Shown: positions 18,162-28,174, counted from the first letter of the stretch. The stretch is 64,000 nucleotides of DNA from Lentibacillus halodurans (GCF_900112045.1 NZ_FOJW01000004.1:211741-275740), one strand, 5' to 3'. Translations and numbers: made by a program. Notes: a model not told the origin generated them from the sequence alone.

Positions 18162-19352
18162 ATGACAAGTAAGGCATTGCAATCTTTTCTGGAAGAGAAT
18201 ATTACCGATTTAAAAGAACGCGGGCTTTACAATGAGATTGATCCCGTACAGGGTGCAAACGGTCCGATTATTAACATTGATGGAAAAGAGCTGGTTAATC
18301 TTTCGTCGAATAATTATTTGGGACTTGCAACCGACGACCGTCTGAAGGAAGTTGCCAAAGACGCGGTTGATTCACACGGTGTTGGTGCGGGTGCTGTCCG
18401 TACCATCAACGGAACGCTGGATCTGCATCTTGAGCTTGAGAAAAAACTGGCGGCATTCAAAGGGACAGAAGCGGTCATCTCTTATCAGTCTGGTTTCAAC
18501 TGCAATATGGCTGCCATTTCAGCCGTGATGGATAAAAACGATGCCATTCTTTCTGATGAATTGAACCATGCATCAATTATTGATGGCTGTCGTTTGTCCA
18601 AGGCAAAGATTATTCGCTTCAGTCACTCAGATATGGACGACTTGCGGGCAAAAGCAAAAGAAGCGGTCGAATCCGGGCAGTACAATAAAGTGATGGTGAT
18701 TACCGATGGCGTCTTTTCCATGGATGGAGATGTTGCCAAACTGCCGGAGATTGTGGAAGTTGCTGAGGAATTTGATTTGATCACCTATGTTGACGATGCC
18801 CACGGTTCAGGTGTATTGGGTAAAGGAGCCGGTACGGTTAAACATTTCGGGCTTCAGGATAAAGTTGATTTTCAAATGGGCACTCTATCCAAAGCGATCG
18901 GTGTAATCGGGGGATATGTTGCTGGAAAAGGAGAACTCATCGACTGGCTGAAAGTTCGCTCCCGTCCGTTCCTTTTTTCAACAGCTGTTTCACCAGCTGA
19001 TGCAGTGGCAAGCACAAAAGCGGTTGACCTTTTAATGGAATCGACCGATTTAAATGAAAAACTGTGGGAGAACAGCCAATATTTGAAAGATGGCCTCAAA
19101 AAGCTCGGCTTCGATATCGGCGACAGCGAAACGCCAATTACACCGTGTATTCTGGGTGACGAAAAAGATACTCAAGACTTTAGCAAACGTCTTTATGAAG
19201 AAGGCGTTTATGCAAAATCAATTGTTTTCCCAACCGTACCGAGAGGAACAGGACGCGTACGCAATATGCCGACAGCAGCCCATACAAAGGAAATGCTTGA
19301 TAATGCGCTTTTTGCATATGAAAAAATCGGTAAGGAATTAGGACTTATTTAG
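18162..19352 (+). CDS. kbl: Glycine C-acetyltransferase (2-amino-3-ketobutyrate CoA ligase)
   Basis: 396-residue PLP enzyme of the alpha-oxoamine synthase family. It cleaves 2-amino-3-ketobutyrate with CoA to glycine and acetyl-CoA. Visible features are [11 protein letters not shown] near residue 45, the aromatic/His stacking region [17 protein letters not shown], the cofactor Asp/His in [12 protein letters not shown], and the PLP lysine in GTLSKAIG (about residue 244). The length is standard. KBL, rather than BioF, is favoured because the next gene is a threonine dehydrogenase. Strong AAGGAGG site. Probably transcribed with the dehydrogenase 140 bp downstream and subject to a cre site in its leader. 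Confidence 0.92.
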   Translation: MTSKALQSFLEENITDLKERGLYNEIDPVQGANGPIINIDGKELVNLSSNNYLGLATDDRLKEVAKDAVDSHGVGAGAVRTINGTLDLHLELEKKLAAFKGTEAVISYQSGFNCNMAAISAVMDKNDAILSDELNHASIIDGCRLSKAKIIRFSHSDMDDLRAKAKEAVESGQYNKVMVITDGVFSMDGDVAKLPEIVEVAEEFDLITYVDDAHGSGVLGKGAGTVKHFGLQDKVDFQMGTLSKAIGVIGGYVAGKGELIDWLKVRSRPFLFSTAVSPADAVASTKAVDLLMESTDLNEKLWENSQYLKDGLKKLGFDIGDSETPITPCILGDEKDTQDFSKRLYEEGVYAKSIVFPTVPRGTGRVRNMPTAAHTKEMLDNALFAYEKIGKELGLI

Positions 19353-19492
19353 GTTGAGATCAGATAGAGCTTTATTTCACAATTTGTCCAAATCAGATAT
19401 AGGTAAAAATCATGAATGAATCGGTTAGCCAGCCGCTTCAATCACTTCATGACATGACATCATTACGGAAGGACTAGCTGGAGGAAAAGAAC

Positions 19493-20425
19493 ATGAAAAA
19501 AATTCTGGTTACAGGTGCTATGGGTCAAATCGGCTCGGAGCTTGTCAGTACATTACGGGAACATTACGGAACATCCAATGTCATTGGCTCCGATCTTTGG
19601 CAAAAAGATGAGGAGGAAGGTCCGTTTGAAATTGTTGATGTAACGGACGAAAAAGCGATATATGACGCGGCTAAGAAACATAACGTGGATACGATCATGC
19701 ATTTAGCTGCTTTGTTGTCAGCCAAAGCAGAAGCTGTCCCGCAAATAGCATGGGATTTGAACATGGGCGGCCTGATGAATGCTCTTGAAGTAGCCAGGGA
19801 ACTTGAATTGCAATTTTTTACGCCGAGCTCCATCGGCGCATTTGGACCGGCAACGCCAAAAAAGAATACACCACAGGAAACGGTTATGCGTCCGACGACG
19901 ATGTATGGTGTCAACAAAGTGGCCGGTGAATTACTGTGCGATTACTATTTTTACCGCTATGGGGTGGATACACGAGGTGTCCGCTATCCCGGCCTGATTT
20001 CGTATGTGACACCACCAGGCGGGGGAACGACTGATTATGCTGTGGAGATTTATTATGAAGCAGTTAAGTCGAAAAAGTATACCTCTTATATTGCTGCGGA
20101 AACATACATGGACATGATGTACATGCCGGATGCATTGAATTCAATCATCAAGCTGTTGGAGGCTGATCCTGATAAATTGGTACACCGCAATGCCTATAAT
20201 ATTTCAGCTATATCAGCAGCACCAGAGGACTTTGCAAAGGCGATAAGGAAACATATTCCGGAATTTGAGCTGACTTATAATGTTGATCCTGTCCGACAGA
20301 AAATTGCCGAAAGCTGGCCGGATAATTTGGATTCATCCGCAGCAGAACAAGAGTGGGGATTCAAGGCGGAATATGATATTGATAGGATGACAGCCGAAAT
20401 GTTGCCAAAACTTCGGACGAAATAG
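19493..20425 (+). CDS. L-threonine 3-dehydrogenase, SDR (epimerase-like) type
   Basis: 310-residue extended short-chain dehydrogenase. The NAD-binding motif GAMGQIG is at residues 8-14, the catalytic Ser is in PSSIGAFG, and the Tyr/Lys pair is in MYGVNKVAGE. It ends with an RmlD/GalE-like substrate domain. Sequence features such as PGGGTTDYAVEIYYEA match the NAD-dependent L-threonine dehydrogenases of the epimerase family, distinct from the zinc MDR-type Tdh of E. coli and B. subtilis. Its product, 2-amino-3-ketobutyrate, is the Kbl substrate, so kbl and this gene make a complete threonine-to-glycine route. GGAGG precedes the ATG. Confidence 0.88.
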   Translation: MKKILVTGAMGQIGSELVSTLREHYGTSNVIGSDLWQKDEEEGPFEIVDVTDEKAIYDAAKKHNVDTIMHLAALLSAKAEAVPQIAWDLNMGGLMNALEVARELELQFFTPSSIGAFGPATPKKNTPQETVMRPTTMYGVNKVAGELLCDYYFYRYGVDTRGVRYPGLISYVTPPGGGTTDYAVEIYYEAVKSKKYTSYIAAETYMDMMYMPDALNSIIKLLEADPDKLVHRNAYNISAISAAPEDFAKAIRKHIPEFELTYNVDPVRQKIAESWPDNLDSSAAEQEWGFKAEYDIDRMTAEMLPKLRTK

Positions 20426-20430
20426 GATGT

Positions 20431-20469
20431 AAAAAACGTTCCCTGTATTAGGTCAGGGAACGTTTTTTT
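20431..20469 (+). terminator. Rho-independent terminator of the kbl-tdh operon
   Basis: AAAAAACGTTCCCTG (20431-20445) and CAGGGAACGTTTTTT (20454-20468) form a perfect 15-bp stem with an 8-nt loop. Confidence 0.92.
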
Positions 20470-20512
20470 ACTGAATTTCGGATGTTAAATAGAACGGTGG
20501 ATCATTAGATCG

Positions 20513-20590
20513 AGCGGTGCTTCAACTCTAGCGAGGATAGCCCCAACTTGAGCGAGAACAGCTTCAACTCGAGCGACAGCACTGTTCAGA
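20513..20590. repeat. Tandem GAGCGA repeat, period about 22 nt
   Basis: About four degenerate units with the cores ATCGAGCGG, CTCTAGCGA, CTTGAGCGA and CTCGAGCGA, each followed by a GAACAGCTTCAA-like spacer. It lies between two converging genes. The same unit recurs at 53574-53620. Confidence 0.7.
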
Positions 20591-20640
20591 TATGCGAGTT
20601 ACATACAAATTCCAAAGGGCCATTCTACAGGCAGGTCAAA

Positions 20641-22263
20641 TTAGCCCGCATACATGGCCTCAACCTTCTCCTGCAGGGCCTTATCCGCAATATATTCGTC
20701 ATAGCTCATTTCTTTATCAACAATACCATTCGGTGTGATCTCAATCAGCCGGTTGGCAATCGTTTGAATAAACTCATGATCATGTGATGTAAACAGAATA
20801 GATCCTTTAAACTTCTTAAGCCCGTTGTTCAGCGATGTGATGGACTCTAAATCCAGATGGTTCGTCGGTTCATCAAGAATCAGCACATTGGCACCTGACA
20901 GCATCATTTTTGACAGCATGCAGCGGACACGCTCACCACCGGACAGGACACTTGCTTGTTTCAAGGCCTGATCACCCGAGAACAGCATCCGCCCAAGGAA
21001 CCCGCGCAAGAATGTCTCGGTTTCATCTTCCGGGGAATATTGCCGGAGCCAGTCGACCAGCGGTAGATCATTTTCCTCGAAATAGGCTGAATTGTCCCGT
21101 GGAAAATACGATTGTGAAGTTGTTACACCCCACTTGTACGTACCGGCATCTGGTTCCATGTTGCCCATCAAAATCTCAAACAAGGTTGTTTTAGCTAAAT
21201 CGTCTTTACCAACGAACGCTACCTTATCATCCTTGTTTACGGTGAAGCTGACATTATCAAGCACTTTCTTTCCATTAATCGTTTTGGTCAGACCTTCAAC
21301 AAACAGCAGATCATTGCCGATTTCCCGATCAGGTGTAAAGTTAATATACGGGTATTTTCTCGATGATGGCTTGATATCATCCAGTGTAATGCTGTCGAGC
21401 AATTTTTTTCGTGATGTTGCCTGACGCGATTTTGAAGCGTTGGCACTGAATCGCTCGATAAACGATTTCAGTTCCTTAATTTTTTCTTCCTTTTTCTTAT
21501 TTTCTTCCTGAGCCATTTTTTTAGCCAGCTGGCTGGATTCATACCAGAAATCGTAGTTGCCGACGTAGATTTCAATTTTCCCGTAGTCAACATCTGCAAT
21601 GTGTGTGCATACCTTATTTAAAAAGTGGCGGTCATGAGAAACAACGATCACTGTGTTTTCAAAGTTGATCAGAAATTCTTCCAGCCACTGAATGGCGTGA
21701 ATGTCCAAACCATTTGTCGGTTCGTCCAGAAGTAAAATATCCGGATTTCCAAAGAGTGCTTGTGCAAGCAATACTTTAACTTTCTGGTCTTCGGGCAATT
21801 CCGCCATTTTTGCTGAATGAAGGGACGTATCAATACCAAGTCCTTTTAACAGAACGGCTGCGTCGGACTCTGCTTCCCAGCCGTTCATTTCAGCAAATTC
21901 ACCCTCAAGTTCAGCAGCGCGGATGCCGTCTTCTTCGGAAAAATCTGGCTTCATGTATATCGCATCTTTTTCCTGCTTGACTTCATATAACCGTTCATGG
22001 CCCATCAGGACAGTTTCCAGCACATCATATTCTTCAAAGGCAAAGTGCTCCTGCTTTAACACAGCCATACGCTCGCCCGAAGATAACGAAACATTACCGG
22101 ATTGCGGTTCCACTTCACCTGAAAGGATTTTCAAAAACGTGGATTTGCCGGCACCATTCGCCCCAATGACACCGTAACAGTTGCCAGGTGTAAATTTTAG
22201 ATTCACATCCTCGAACAATTTATGATCCCCATATCGCAGACTTACATTATTAACCGTTATCAT
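20641..22263 (-). CDS. ykpA: ABC-F family ATPase (YkpA/YbiT-like)
   Basis: 540-residue soluble protein with two ABC ATPase domains and no membrane part, so an ABC-F translation factor rather than a transporter. Domain 1 has Walker A GANGAGKST (about residues 34-42) and LLLDEPTNGLD. The linker (about residues 245-300) is Lys/Glu-rich. Domain 2 has Walker A-like GKDDLAKTT and intact LSGGERVR and LILDEPTNHLD. The first signature is degenerate (AELPEDQKVK), as I recall it also is in YbiT-type proteins. Nearly collinear with B. subtilis YkpA. ABC-F proteins act at the ribosomal E site. Monocistronic. Confidence 0.92.
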   Translation of the reverse strand: MITVNNVSLRYGDHKLFEDVNLKFTPGNCYGVIGANGAGKSTFLKILSGEVEPQSGNVSLSSGERMAVLKQEHFAFEEYDVLETVLMGHERLYEVKQEKDAIYMKPDFSEEDGIRAAELEGEFAEMNGWEAESDAAVLLKGLGIDTSLHSAKMAELPEDQKVKVLLAQALFGNPDILLLDEPTNGLDIHAIQWLEEFLINFENTVIVVSHDRHFLNKVCTHIADVDYGKIEIYVGNYDFWYESSQLAKKMAQEENKKKEEKIKELKSFIERFSANASKSRQATSRKKLLDSITLDDIKPSSRKYPYINFTPDREIGNDLLFVEGLTKTINGKKVLDNVSFTVNKDDKVAFVGKDDLAKTTLFEILMGNMEPDAGTYKWGVTTSQSYFPRDNSAYFEENDLPLVDWLRQYSPEDETETFLRGFLGRMLFSGDQALKQASVLSGGERVRCMLSKMMLSGANVLILDEPTNHLDLESITSLNNGLKKFKGSILFTSHDHEFIQTIANRLIEITPNGIVDKEMSYDEYIADKALQEKVEAMYAG

Positions 22264-22452
22264 CCGTCAACGTCCTCCAATAATCATAATCACCGTTAGC
22301 TTAAGGGATTTGAGACATTTCGTCAATGTTTACGGCTCCTGAAAATGTTGAAAAAGAGCTATATTTTTTGATGAACTTATGCAATAATGAATAAAGCCAA
22401 ATATTTTCACAGTAAACAATCTGAAAAGGCATCATGTTGGAGGGGAAGGTTC

Positions 22453-23067
22453 ATGAAAGGGAAAACCGTTTATTTTCTCTTCACGGATACGGGTACATAT
22501 CTGACCCGGGTGATTAATTTTGTGACAAAACAGCCGTTAAATCATGTTTCTATTGCATTTGATCCCGCACTGCAGGAAGTCTACAGTTTTGGGAGAAAAA
22601 GACCGCGGAATCCGTTTATTGGCGGGTTTGTCAAAGAGGATATTTACAGTGATTTTTTCAGGAATTCAGATTGTGCGATATACGCATTCGAGCTTACGGA
22701 AGAAGAATGCAGCAATGTAAAAAAACGGATTGCGGAAATCGAACTGCGTAAGCACAATTATAAATATAATTTTTTAGGTTTGCTTGGCGTGCTCATAAGA
22801 ATTGAGCTGAACAGGGAAAATGCTTTATTTTGTTCACAGTTCGTTGCGACAGTACTAAGCGATGTCAAAGCAATCCGTTTCCACAAGCCAAACTGTTTTA
22901 TAACCCCGGCAGATATCCGCAACCATGAAGGGATGCAATTGATCTATCAGGGGACGCTGGAAGATTACCAGTGTGCCATGTCCCGCAAGTTCGAGCAAAT
23001 GGGAATGAAGAAACAATCCTTGTTCTTTTCAATATCCAAAAAAGTAAAACAACTTGTCATCAAATGA
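22453..23067 (+). CDS. Permuted papain-fold (NlpC/P60-like) protein
   Basis: 204-residue protein without a clear signal peptide. The His in LNHVSIAFD (about residue 30) comes before the Cys in ALFCSQFVATVL (about residue 137). This order, with an intervening hydrophobic helix, is that of circularly permuted papain-like amidases and lipases of the YiiX/YycO kind. The strand-helix pattern YKYNFLGLLGVLI precedes the Cys. Its substrate is unknown; peptidoglycan, lipid or thioester targets are all possible. The ATG at 22453 follows GGAGGGGAAGG; an upstream in-frame ATG lacks a site. It is 55 bp ahead of the WYL regulator and could be cotranscribed with it. Confidence 0.72.
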   Translation: MKGKTVYFLFTDTGTYLTRVINFVTKQPLNHVSIAFDPALQEVYSFGRKRPRNPFIGGFVKEDIYSDFFRNSDCAIYAFELTEEECSNVKKRIAEIELRKHNYKYNFLGLLGVLIRIELNRENALFCSQFVATVLSDVKAIRFHKPNCFITPADIRNHEGMQLIYQGTLEDYQCAMSRKFEQMGMKKQSLFFSISKKVKQLVIK

Positions 23068-23122
23068 GAAGAAACTGTATAGTTAGAGGCAGAGGTTCTT
23101 GTTACATAAGGGGGAAACGTAA

Positions 23123-24106
23123 ATGGAACGGGGCAGCAATTACCGCCTGCTGCAATTGCGGGAAATCTTATTTAATGAAACGGATGAGTATCATGATCTG
23201 GGCGTCGATCAATTGATTGAAAAACTACGGGCAGTAACTGGTGATGCTACATTTGATAAGCGGACAATCAAGCGGGATCTGGAGACGCTTGATGAGATGG
23301 ACTTTGAAATTGTCCGGAATCAGGGGCGATACGGAAAAATCAAATATAGCCATCAGAGTCGGCTATTTGAAACCTACCAGTTAAGGCTGATTATCGATGC
23401 GATTTTATCGGCGCGTTTCATTACAAAAAATGAAAAGGAAAAGCTGATTAAAAAGGTGAAACATATGACAAGCGGTCATATTGCCAAGACACTGCCGGAA
23501 CCCATTTTGTTCAGTCAATCAGCCAATATAGACTACGAACTGGTTAAACTGAATATTGATGCGGTGCACCGGGCTATTTCGGAGGGAAAAGTCCTTACGT
23601 ACCAGTACGGGAAATTCAATGTCAAAAAGGAATTTGTGCGACACCGGGATGGCAGCTACTACTATGTGGAACCATACGCACTGATCTGGCAAAATGATTA
23701 CTACTATTTGATCGGTGTTTTTCAGGATACGAATGAAATACGGCATTACCGGCTTGACCGCATCCGCAATATCAGTGTCAGCAGCGAGTCATTTAAAAAG
23801 CGGGCGTTCAATTTGCAGGAATATGTGGATCAGAGTTTTCATATGTTTGCCGGTGAGGAAATGCGGGTGAAAATCCGCTTTCACAATAGTTTGGTCAATG
23901 TTGTGCTGGACAGGTTCGGACAGGAGGCGGATATCAGGGAGCTGGATGATGACCACTTTGTGCTGTCAACGAAAGCTAAGCTATCGGACGGGCTTGTTAA
24001 CTGGATCCTGACATGGGGCAACCGTTCCAAAGTGCTGTCACCGGACCATTTGGCAGAACGGATCAAAAAGCAAATCCGGCAAATGATGGAAGTGTATGAG
24101 GATTAG
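23123..24106 (+). CDS. WYL-domain transcriptional regulator
   Basis: 327-residue cytosolic regulator. The N-terminal winged helix (HTH_11-like, residues 1-75, NYRLLQLREIL...RTIKRDLETLDEM) is followed by the WYL domain (about 140-220; VEPYALIWQNDYYYLIGVF and RHYRLDRI) and a WCX C-terminal region to about 320. WYL domains bind nucleic acid or nucleotide ligands in several regulators. No target is evident from the context; autoregulation of the preceding amidase-like gene is possible but unsupported. GGGGGAAACG precedes the ATG. Confidence 0.88.
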   Translation: MERGSNYRLLQLREILFNETDEYHDLGVDQLIEKLRAVTGDATFDKRTIKRDLETLDEMDFEIVRNQGRYGKIKYSHQSRLFETYQLRLIIDAILSARFITKNEKEKLIKKVKHMTSGHIAKTLPEPILFSQSANIDYELVKLNIDAVHRAISEGKVLTYQYGKFNVKKEFVRHRDGSYYYVEPYALIWQNDYYYLIGVFQDTNEIRHYRLDRIRNISVSSESFKKRAFNLQEYVDQSFHMFAGEEMRVKIRFHNSLVNVVLDRFGQEADIRELDDDHFVLSTKAKLSDGLVNWILTWGNRSKVLSPDHLAERIKKQIRQMMEVYED

Positions 24107-24158
24107 ACTCGTGTAACTTCCGAAACATAAAAGGAATCGGTACTAGGTCGATTTCCAT

Positions 24159-24782
24159 CTAATCCGTCATCTCAATCCCCAGCGATTCGTACGGTACTTC
24201 GATATTGAATGCCAGGTTATTGGCTTCGAGATCTATATGTGCCACACTAACACGGAAGTTACTTCTGATGTTCATATCGGTAACTGCTACATAAATTTCC
24301 TCATTTGCCGGATCTACCGTGACCCATTCCGGCATTGGCAAGTACTTTTTCAAATATGCCATAATTTTTTTGTTCGGGAGTGCGAGCTGCCCGATAGAAA
24401 TCGATTTTTGCTCCAGAATCACATCGCCATTTTCCTGTACAAGCGGTTCTAAATGGACAGACACCGGCACAGTTGATGAAAAAACGGGAAGTTCCCCAAC
24501 CAGTTCGACATCCTCATCCAGTGAAACACTGTACTGATGGCTGCTTCCCTTTAAAAGGTTATCAATATAGGCATTTACCAATTCATTTAAATTCTGTTTG
24601 GTGGTACGGACCGTAAATTCCGAGCTGCGCTGTGTATTTTCCACTGATGGCTCAGGCGGTGCTGTTTCCTGTACAGGCCAGAAAACGAATACCGTAATGG
24701 TTAGAAGGACAAGCGCATTTACGCCTGCCAGCCAGAAAAACAGCTGCTTCCACTTATTTTTTTGTTTTTGATGTTTCGGCAC
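24159..24782 (-). CDS. ypmS: YpmS family (DUF2140) membrane-anchored protein
   Basis: 207-residue protein with a basic N-terminus (PKHQKQKNKWKQ), one membrane segment (about residues 14-35), and an extracytoplasmic DUF2140 domain. The arrangement matches B. subtilis ypmR-ypmS: a secreted SGNH hydrolase followed 12 bp later by this gene. The start is GTG, with AGGAGG eight bases before it. Function is not established; a role with the lipase-like partner at the cell surface is inferred from the conserved pairing. Confidence 0.87.
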   Translation of the reverse strand: MPKHQKQKNKWKQLFFWLAGVNALVLLTITVFVFWPVQETAPPEPSVENTQRSSEFTVRTTKQNLNELVNAYIDNLLKGSSHQYSVSLDEDVELVGELPVFSSTVPVSVHLEPLVQENGDVILEQKSISIGQLALPNKKIMAYLKKYLPMPEWVTVDPANEEIYVAVTDMNIRSNFRVSVAHIDLEANNLAFNIEVPYESLGIEMTD

Positions 24783-24794
24783 AGCGCCTACCTC

Positions 24795-25697
24795 CTATTG
24801 ATCTGTTAAAAATTCCAGCACCCGTCTGGTAAATTGCTGATATCCCTGATGATTCGGATGGAAATTATCGTCTGCGAATAAATCTTTATCCGTATCTTCA
24901 AACAAATCAGCAACGGGTATAAATGTCGTATCATGATACTGTTCCGTTACATTTCGGCTCGTTTCATTCCAGCTATTCACGATCATTTCAAGTTCTTCAA
25001 TGTCCCCGAAATAGTTTACAAAAGGATTGTAAATACCGATTAGATAAATATCCGTATTTGGATTCAAAACATTTATTTTATCAAAAATCTGATGCAGACG
25101 GTCTTCATAAGCCCGCTTAGCCGTTGTGAAATCTTCTATTTGCAAGCTGGTGAAATTTTCTTTGACTACTTGCATAATATCATTTGCACCAATCGTGATC
25201 AGGACGATATTAGATTGTTCAATGGATTGTTCTATTTCTTGTTTATTTAGCCGTTCGAGAAGCTGGTCAGAACGATTACCGCGTTTACCGTATTGATCAA
25301 ATGATACTAATTGAATACTTTCATTAATGGTTTTATCAAGTATGCCAACATAACCGCCATCCACTACATTATCCCCGACACCTTGTGTTAGCGAATCACC
25401 AATTGCCGTAATGTGTGTATCCCGACTCATGAAAAAGTTCACTGTACGGCTTACTGCTTGCTGGAATAATTCCTGCAATTGGCTGACGGATTCTTCTGTG
25501 GCTTCTTCAGTTGAAACATCTTCATCATCCGCTGTATCCGTTTTATTGGAAGAGGTTTCCGTATTTTTGGTTTGGTCCTGTTGAGTCACTTGATTGTTCG
25601 ATTCTTGGCTCGGTGTTTCCTGCTGCTGGACAATCAGAAAGAAAGTGATGCCTGCAAGCAGTATCCCCAAAATGATGAGCATGTATCGTCTGTTCAT
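24795..25697 (-). CDS. ypmR: SGNH/GDSL hydrolase (YpmR)
   Basis: 300-residue exported hydrolase with an N-terminal membrane anchor or signal (MNRRYMLIILGILLAGITFF) and a Gln/Thr/Glu-rich linker to about residue 90. The SGNH catalytic blocks are present: IGDSLTQGVG (nucleophile Ser), the Gly in GYVGIL/GKRGNRS, IGANDIM (Asn) and DNFHPNHQGY (Asp and His). Length and order match YpmR. The ATG at 25697 is preferred over the GTG/ATG codons upstream because AGGTG lies at proper spacing. Substrate (lipid, acyl or acetyl ester) is unknown. Forms an operon with ypmS. Confidence 0.88.
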   Translation of the reverse strand: MNRRYMLIILGILLAGITFFLIVQQQETPSQESNNQVTQQDQTKNTETSSNKTDTADDEDVSTEEATEESVSQLQELFQQAVSRTVNFFMSRDTHITAIGDSLTQGVGDNVVDGGYVGILDKTINESIQLVSFDQYGKRGNRSDQLLERLNKQEIEQSIEQSNIVLITIGANDIMQVVKENFTSLQIEDFTTAKRAYEDRLHQIFDKINVLNPNTDIYLIGIYNPFVNYFGDIEELEMIVNSWNETSRNVTEQYHDTTFIPVADLFEDTDKDLFADDNFHPNHQGYQQFTRRVLEFLTDQ

Positions 25698-25936
25698 GAT
25701 TTTCACACCTGTGGTCAATTTTTTCTGGGAGTAGAGAAACTTTCGATACCGAAATCAGCTATTTGCCGATTTTCACCAGCTTGGCCTCTATCCTCAGGAA
25801 AGTGAGGCAGTATAAGATGTAACACGTTCCATCGTAAATATGCAGCGAATGGTTTTGCAAGTATTAGCTTTTCCTGTACATTCTCATTATATCATGATTG
25901 TGCTTGACTAATCCCCGATATTCATCATGTAAAAAC

Positions 25937-25970
25937 TTAAAAATTCGCCTCCCTGGAGACGAATTTTTAA
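25937..25970 (-). terminator. Terminator of the O-acetylhomoserine sulfhydrylase gene
   Basis: AAAAATTCGTCTCC and GGAGGCGAATTTTT (minus strand) form a 14-bp stem with one mismatch, a 2-nt loop and a T tract. It lies just beyond the stop codon. The remainder of 25698-25995 shows nothing definite. Confidence 0.8.
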
Positions 25971-25995
25971 AAATTGGTATTTTTTATTTCAGTTT

Positions 25996-27765
25996 TTATC
26001 CTTGCGGTATTTGTACGGTCTCTTGCCGGGCGGAGTTCCCACGGATGCGAACGGCTTCCTGGTACGCATATTTACCAGTAATAACGGTAATCCCTGCTTC
26101 CTGTGCGTTTTCAAGCATCTGATCTGCTGCAACAGGGCTTTGTGCCCAAAAAATTTTGCCTTCCTTATTGTTTAGTTGCTCGATGGTTTTTGGTGGAAGT
26201 GCTTGCTCATTAGTCAAAATGGCATCTACGGTGACTGGCACATCATTTAACTGGTCAAACGATTGATGATTTAAAACGACTTCTTCAGATGCGGCGATTG
26301 GAACGATTTGAAAGCCCAGCTGCTGCAGTTGTTTAACATGGTCGTAAAAGGATTGGTCCGAGTTATCCAGTCCGAATACAGCAATGACTTTTTGACGAAT
26401 TTCTCCATTGGTACGGTCAAAAGGAGAAGCGAGCAGCCAATGAATGGCATCTTCTTCTGTTGACTGAATGGTTGGGGCTTCACCGGTTGCTTTGGCAATC
26501 GCCTGATCCAGATCAGCTAGCGTATCTTTGGTAGATTCAAGCCCGATTGAAAGACGGACCAATTCTTCTGTCACACCACTCTTTTCCAGATCTTCTGCAC
26601 TCAATTGCTGATGGGTTGTCGAAGCCGGATGAATAATGAGTGACTTTGCATCCCCAACATTGGCGACATGTGACCATAGCGTAATGTTGTCGATTAATTG
26701 TCTGCCTGCTTCACTACCACCTTTAATGCCAAACGTAATGATGGATCCATAGCCGTTTTGTAAATATTTGTTGGCTAACGGATGAGAAGGATGTTCTGTC
26801 AATCCCGGATAGTTGACCCACTCGACTGCAGGATGTTTATCCAGATAATCCGCGACCACTGCAGCATTTTGGCTGTGCCGTTCGATTCTCAAATGCAGTG
26901 TTTCAAGTCCCTGAAGCAATAAAAACGCATTTTGCGGACTCAAGCAGGCGCCGATGTCTCTCAGGAGCTGGACACGGAATTTTGTGGCAAAAGCTGCAGG
27001 ACCAACGTCAATATAGCGCAGTCCACCGTAGCTTTCATCCGGTTCGGTGAATCCCTGGAATTTCCCATTGCCCCAATTGAATCGTCCGCCGTCAACGACA
27101 ACCCCGGCAATGGCTGTTCCATGGCCGCCGATCCATTTGGTGGCTGAATGTACCACGATGTCAGCACCCCATGTCAGTGGCTTGGTGACATATGGTGTTG
27201 CGAACGTATTATCTATGATTAGCGGGATGTCATGATCATGTGCAATTCGGGCAACGGTTTCGACATCAAAAACGTTCAAGCTTGGATTGGTGATAATTTC
27301 ACCGAAAATCGCTTTCGTCCTTTCGGTGATGGCGTTTTGAATGCTTTCGGGATCTGTTCCATCAACGAATGTCACATCAATTCCGTACTTTGGCAATGTA
27401 TTGGCAAATAAATTGTACGTTCCCCCGTACAGATTGCTGTCAGCGACAATCTCATCGCCGCTGCCGGCAATATTTAAAATGGATAGTGTGATGGCTGCCA
27501 TGCCTGATGAGGTTGCGACGGCTGCAACACCGTCTTCCAGTAAGGCAATCCGAGTCTCAAAAGCATCAATGGTTGGGTTCATGATACGGCTGTAGATATT
27601 GCCCGGTTCCGCCAATCCAAAAAGATTTTGGGCATGTTCAGTGTTCTCAAATACATAGGAAGTTGTCTGATAGATCGGAACCGCACGTGAACCTGTCGTC
27701 GGGTCCGGTTTCTGTCCCCCGTGAAGCAGTTGTGTTTCCTGGCTCGGCAAATGAAAATCGGTCAT
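25996..27765 (-). CDS. O-acetylhomoserine sulfhydrylase with C-terminal CoA-binding-like extension
   Basis: 589 residues. Residues 1 to about 430 form a complete PLP-dependent O-acetylhomoserine aminocarboxypropyltransferase (homocysteine synthase, MetY type). Visible are [13 protein letters not shown], the PLP-lysine motif [14 protein letters not shown], and the C-terminal [14 protein letters not shown]. Normal members end there. From about residue 433 a further 157 residues follow, with [18 protein letters not shown] and [10 protein letters not shown], then Rossmann-like alternation resembling a CoA_binding domain. The frame is continuous, so this is a genuine fusion. AAGGAGG precedes the ATG. 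It makes homocysteine from O-acetylhomoserine and sulfide. An S-box riboswitch in the leader should shut it off when S-adenosylmethionine is high. Confidence 0.9.
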   Translation of the reverse strand: MTDFHLPSQETQLLHGGQKPDPTTGSRAVPIYQTTSYVFENTEHAQNLFGLAEPGNIYSRIMNPTIDAFETRIALLEDGVAAVATSSGMAAITLSILNIAGSGDEIVADSNLYGGTYNLFANTLPKYGIDVTFVDGTDPESIQNAITERTKAIFGEIITNPSLNVFDVETVARIAHDHDIPLIIDNTFATPYVTKPLTWGADIVVHSATKWIGGHGTAIAGVVVDGGRFNWGNGKFQGFTEPDESYGGLRYIDVGPAAFATKFRVQLLRDIGACLSPQNAFLLLQGLETLHLRIERHSQNAAVVADYLDKHPAVEWVNYPGLTEHPSHPLANKYLQNGYGSIITFGIKGGSEAGRQLIDNITLWSHVANVGDAKSLIIHPASTTHQQLSAEDLEKSGVTEELVRLSIGLESTKDTLADLDQAIAKATGEAPTIQSTEEDAIHWLLASPFDRTNGEIRQKVIAVFGLDNSDQSFYDHVKQLQQLGFQIVPIAASEEVVLNHQSFDQLNDVPVTVDAILTNEQALPPKTIEQLNNKEGKIFWAQSPVAADQMLENAQEAGITVITGKYAYQEAVRIRGNSARQETVQIPQG

Positions 27766-27981
27766 AAAAATTCCTCCTTATGGTTTTGAAAAATATTCTA
27801 TCTTGCTTTGTGAGAATGAGCCTAATGCCGCTATCGGAAAGCATAGCCCGTGGATGGAATAAGGGTCGAAGTTACAATCGGCTATCTACCTAATTCCGCA
27901 CACAATCCGGCATCTGACCTCGGAAAAAAAGAAGAATCCCCTCGAGTTTTCCTGTGTTCTGGAGGAAGAGGAGAGAAAATG

Positions 27982-28013
27982 AAAAACCCCCTTCATAAGA
28001 GAAGAGGGTTTTC
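27982..28013 (-). terminator. S-box expression-platform terminator
   Basis: On the minus strand AAAACCCTCTTC and GAAGGGGGTTTT form a 12-bp stem with one G-U pair and a 6-nt loop, ending in T5. Located 17 nt after the aptamer; about 215 nt of further leader separate it from the start codon. Confidence 0.88.
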
Positions 28014-28029
28014 TATGTAACCGATCCTC

Positions 28030-28148
28030 CTCTTATCTTCCAGATCTCTCTTGACCTGTAGGATTTAGCACCTTTCAAGACTTTTCAGTTTGCCTTGATG
28101 GTTGCCGGGCTTCACAGGGCCTATTCCCTCCACCGCTCTTGATAAGAG
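28030..28148 (-). promoter_or_regulatory. SAM-I (S-box) riboswitch
   Basis: On the minus strand the P1 helix is CTCTTATC (28148-28141) with GATAAGAG (28037-28030). The S-box core is present in order: GGTGGAGGGA, GGCCCTGTGAAGCCCGGCAA, and the GGTGCTAAATCC segment. It lies ahead of the sulfhydrylase gene and is followed by an intrinsic terminator. S-boxes bind S-adenosylmethionine and terminate transcription when it is abundant. Confidence 0.96.
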
Positions 28149-28174
28149 ATTTAATTTTACTTAATTTAATGAAT

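Noticed and set aside
20641..22263. Degenerate first ABC signature (AELPEDQKVK) as a sign of a defective ATPase
   Set aside because: YbiT/YkpA-type ABC-F proteins as I know them also have a poor first signature; the second signature and both Walker B motifs are intact.
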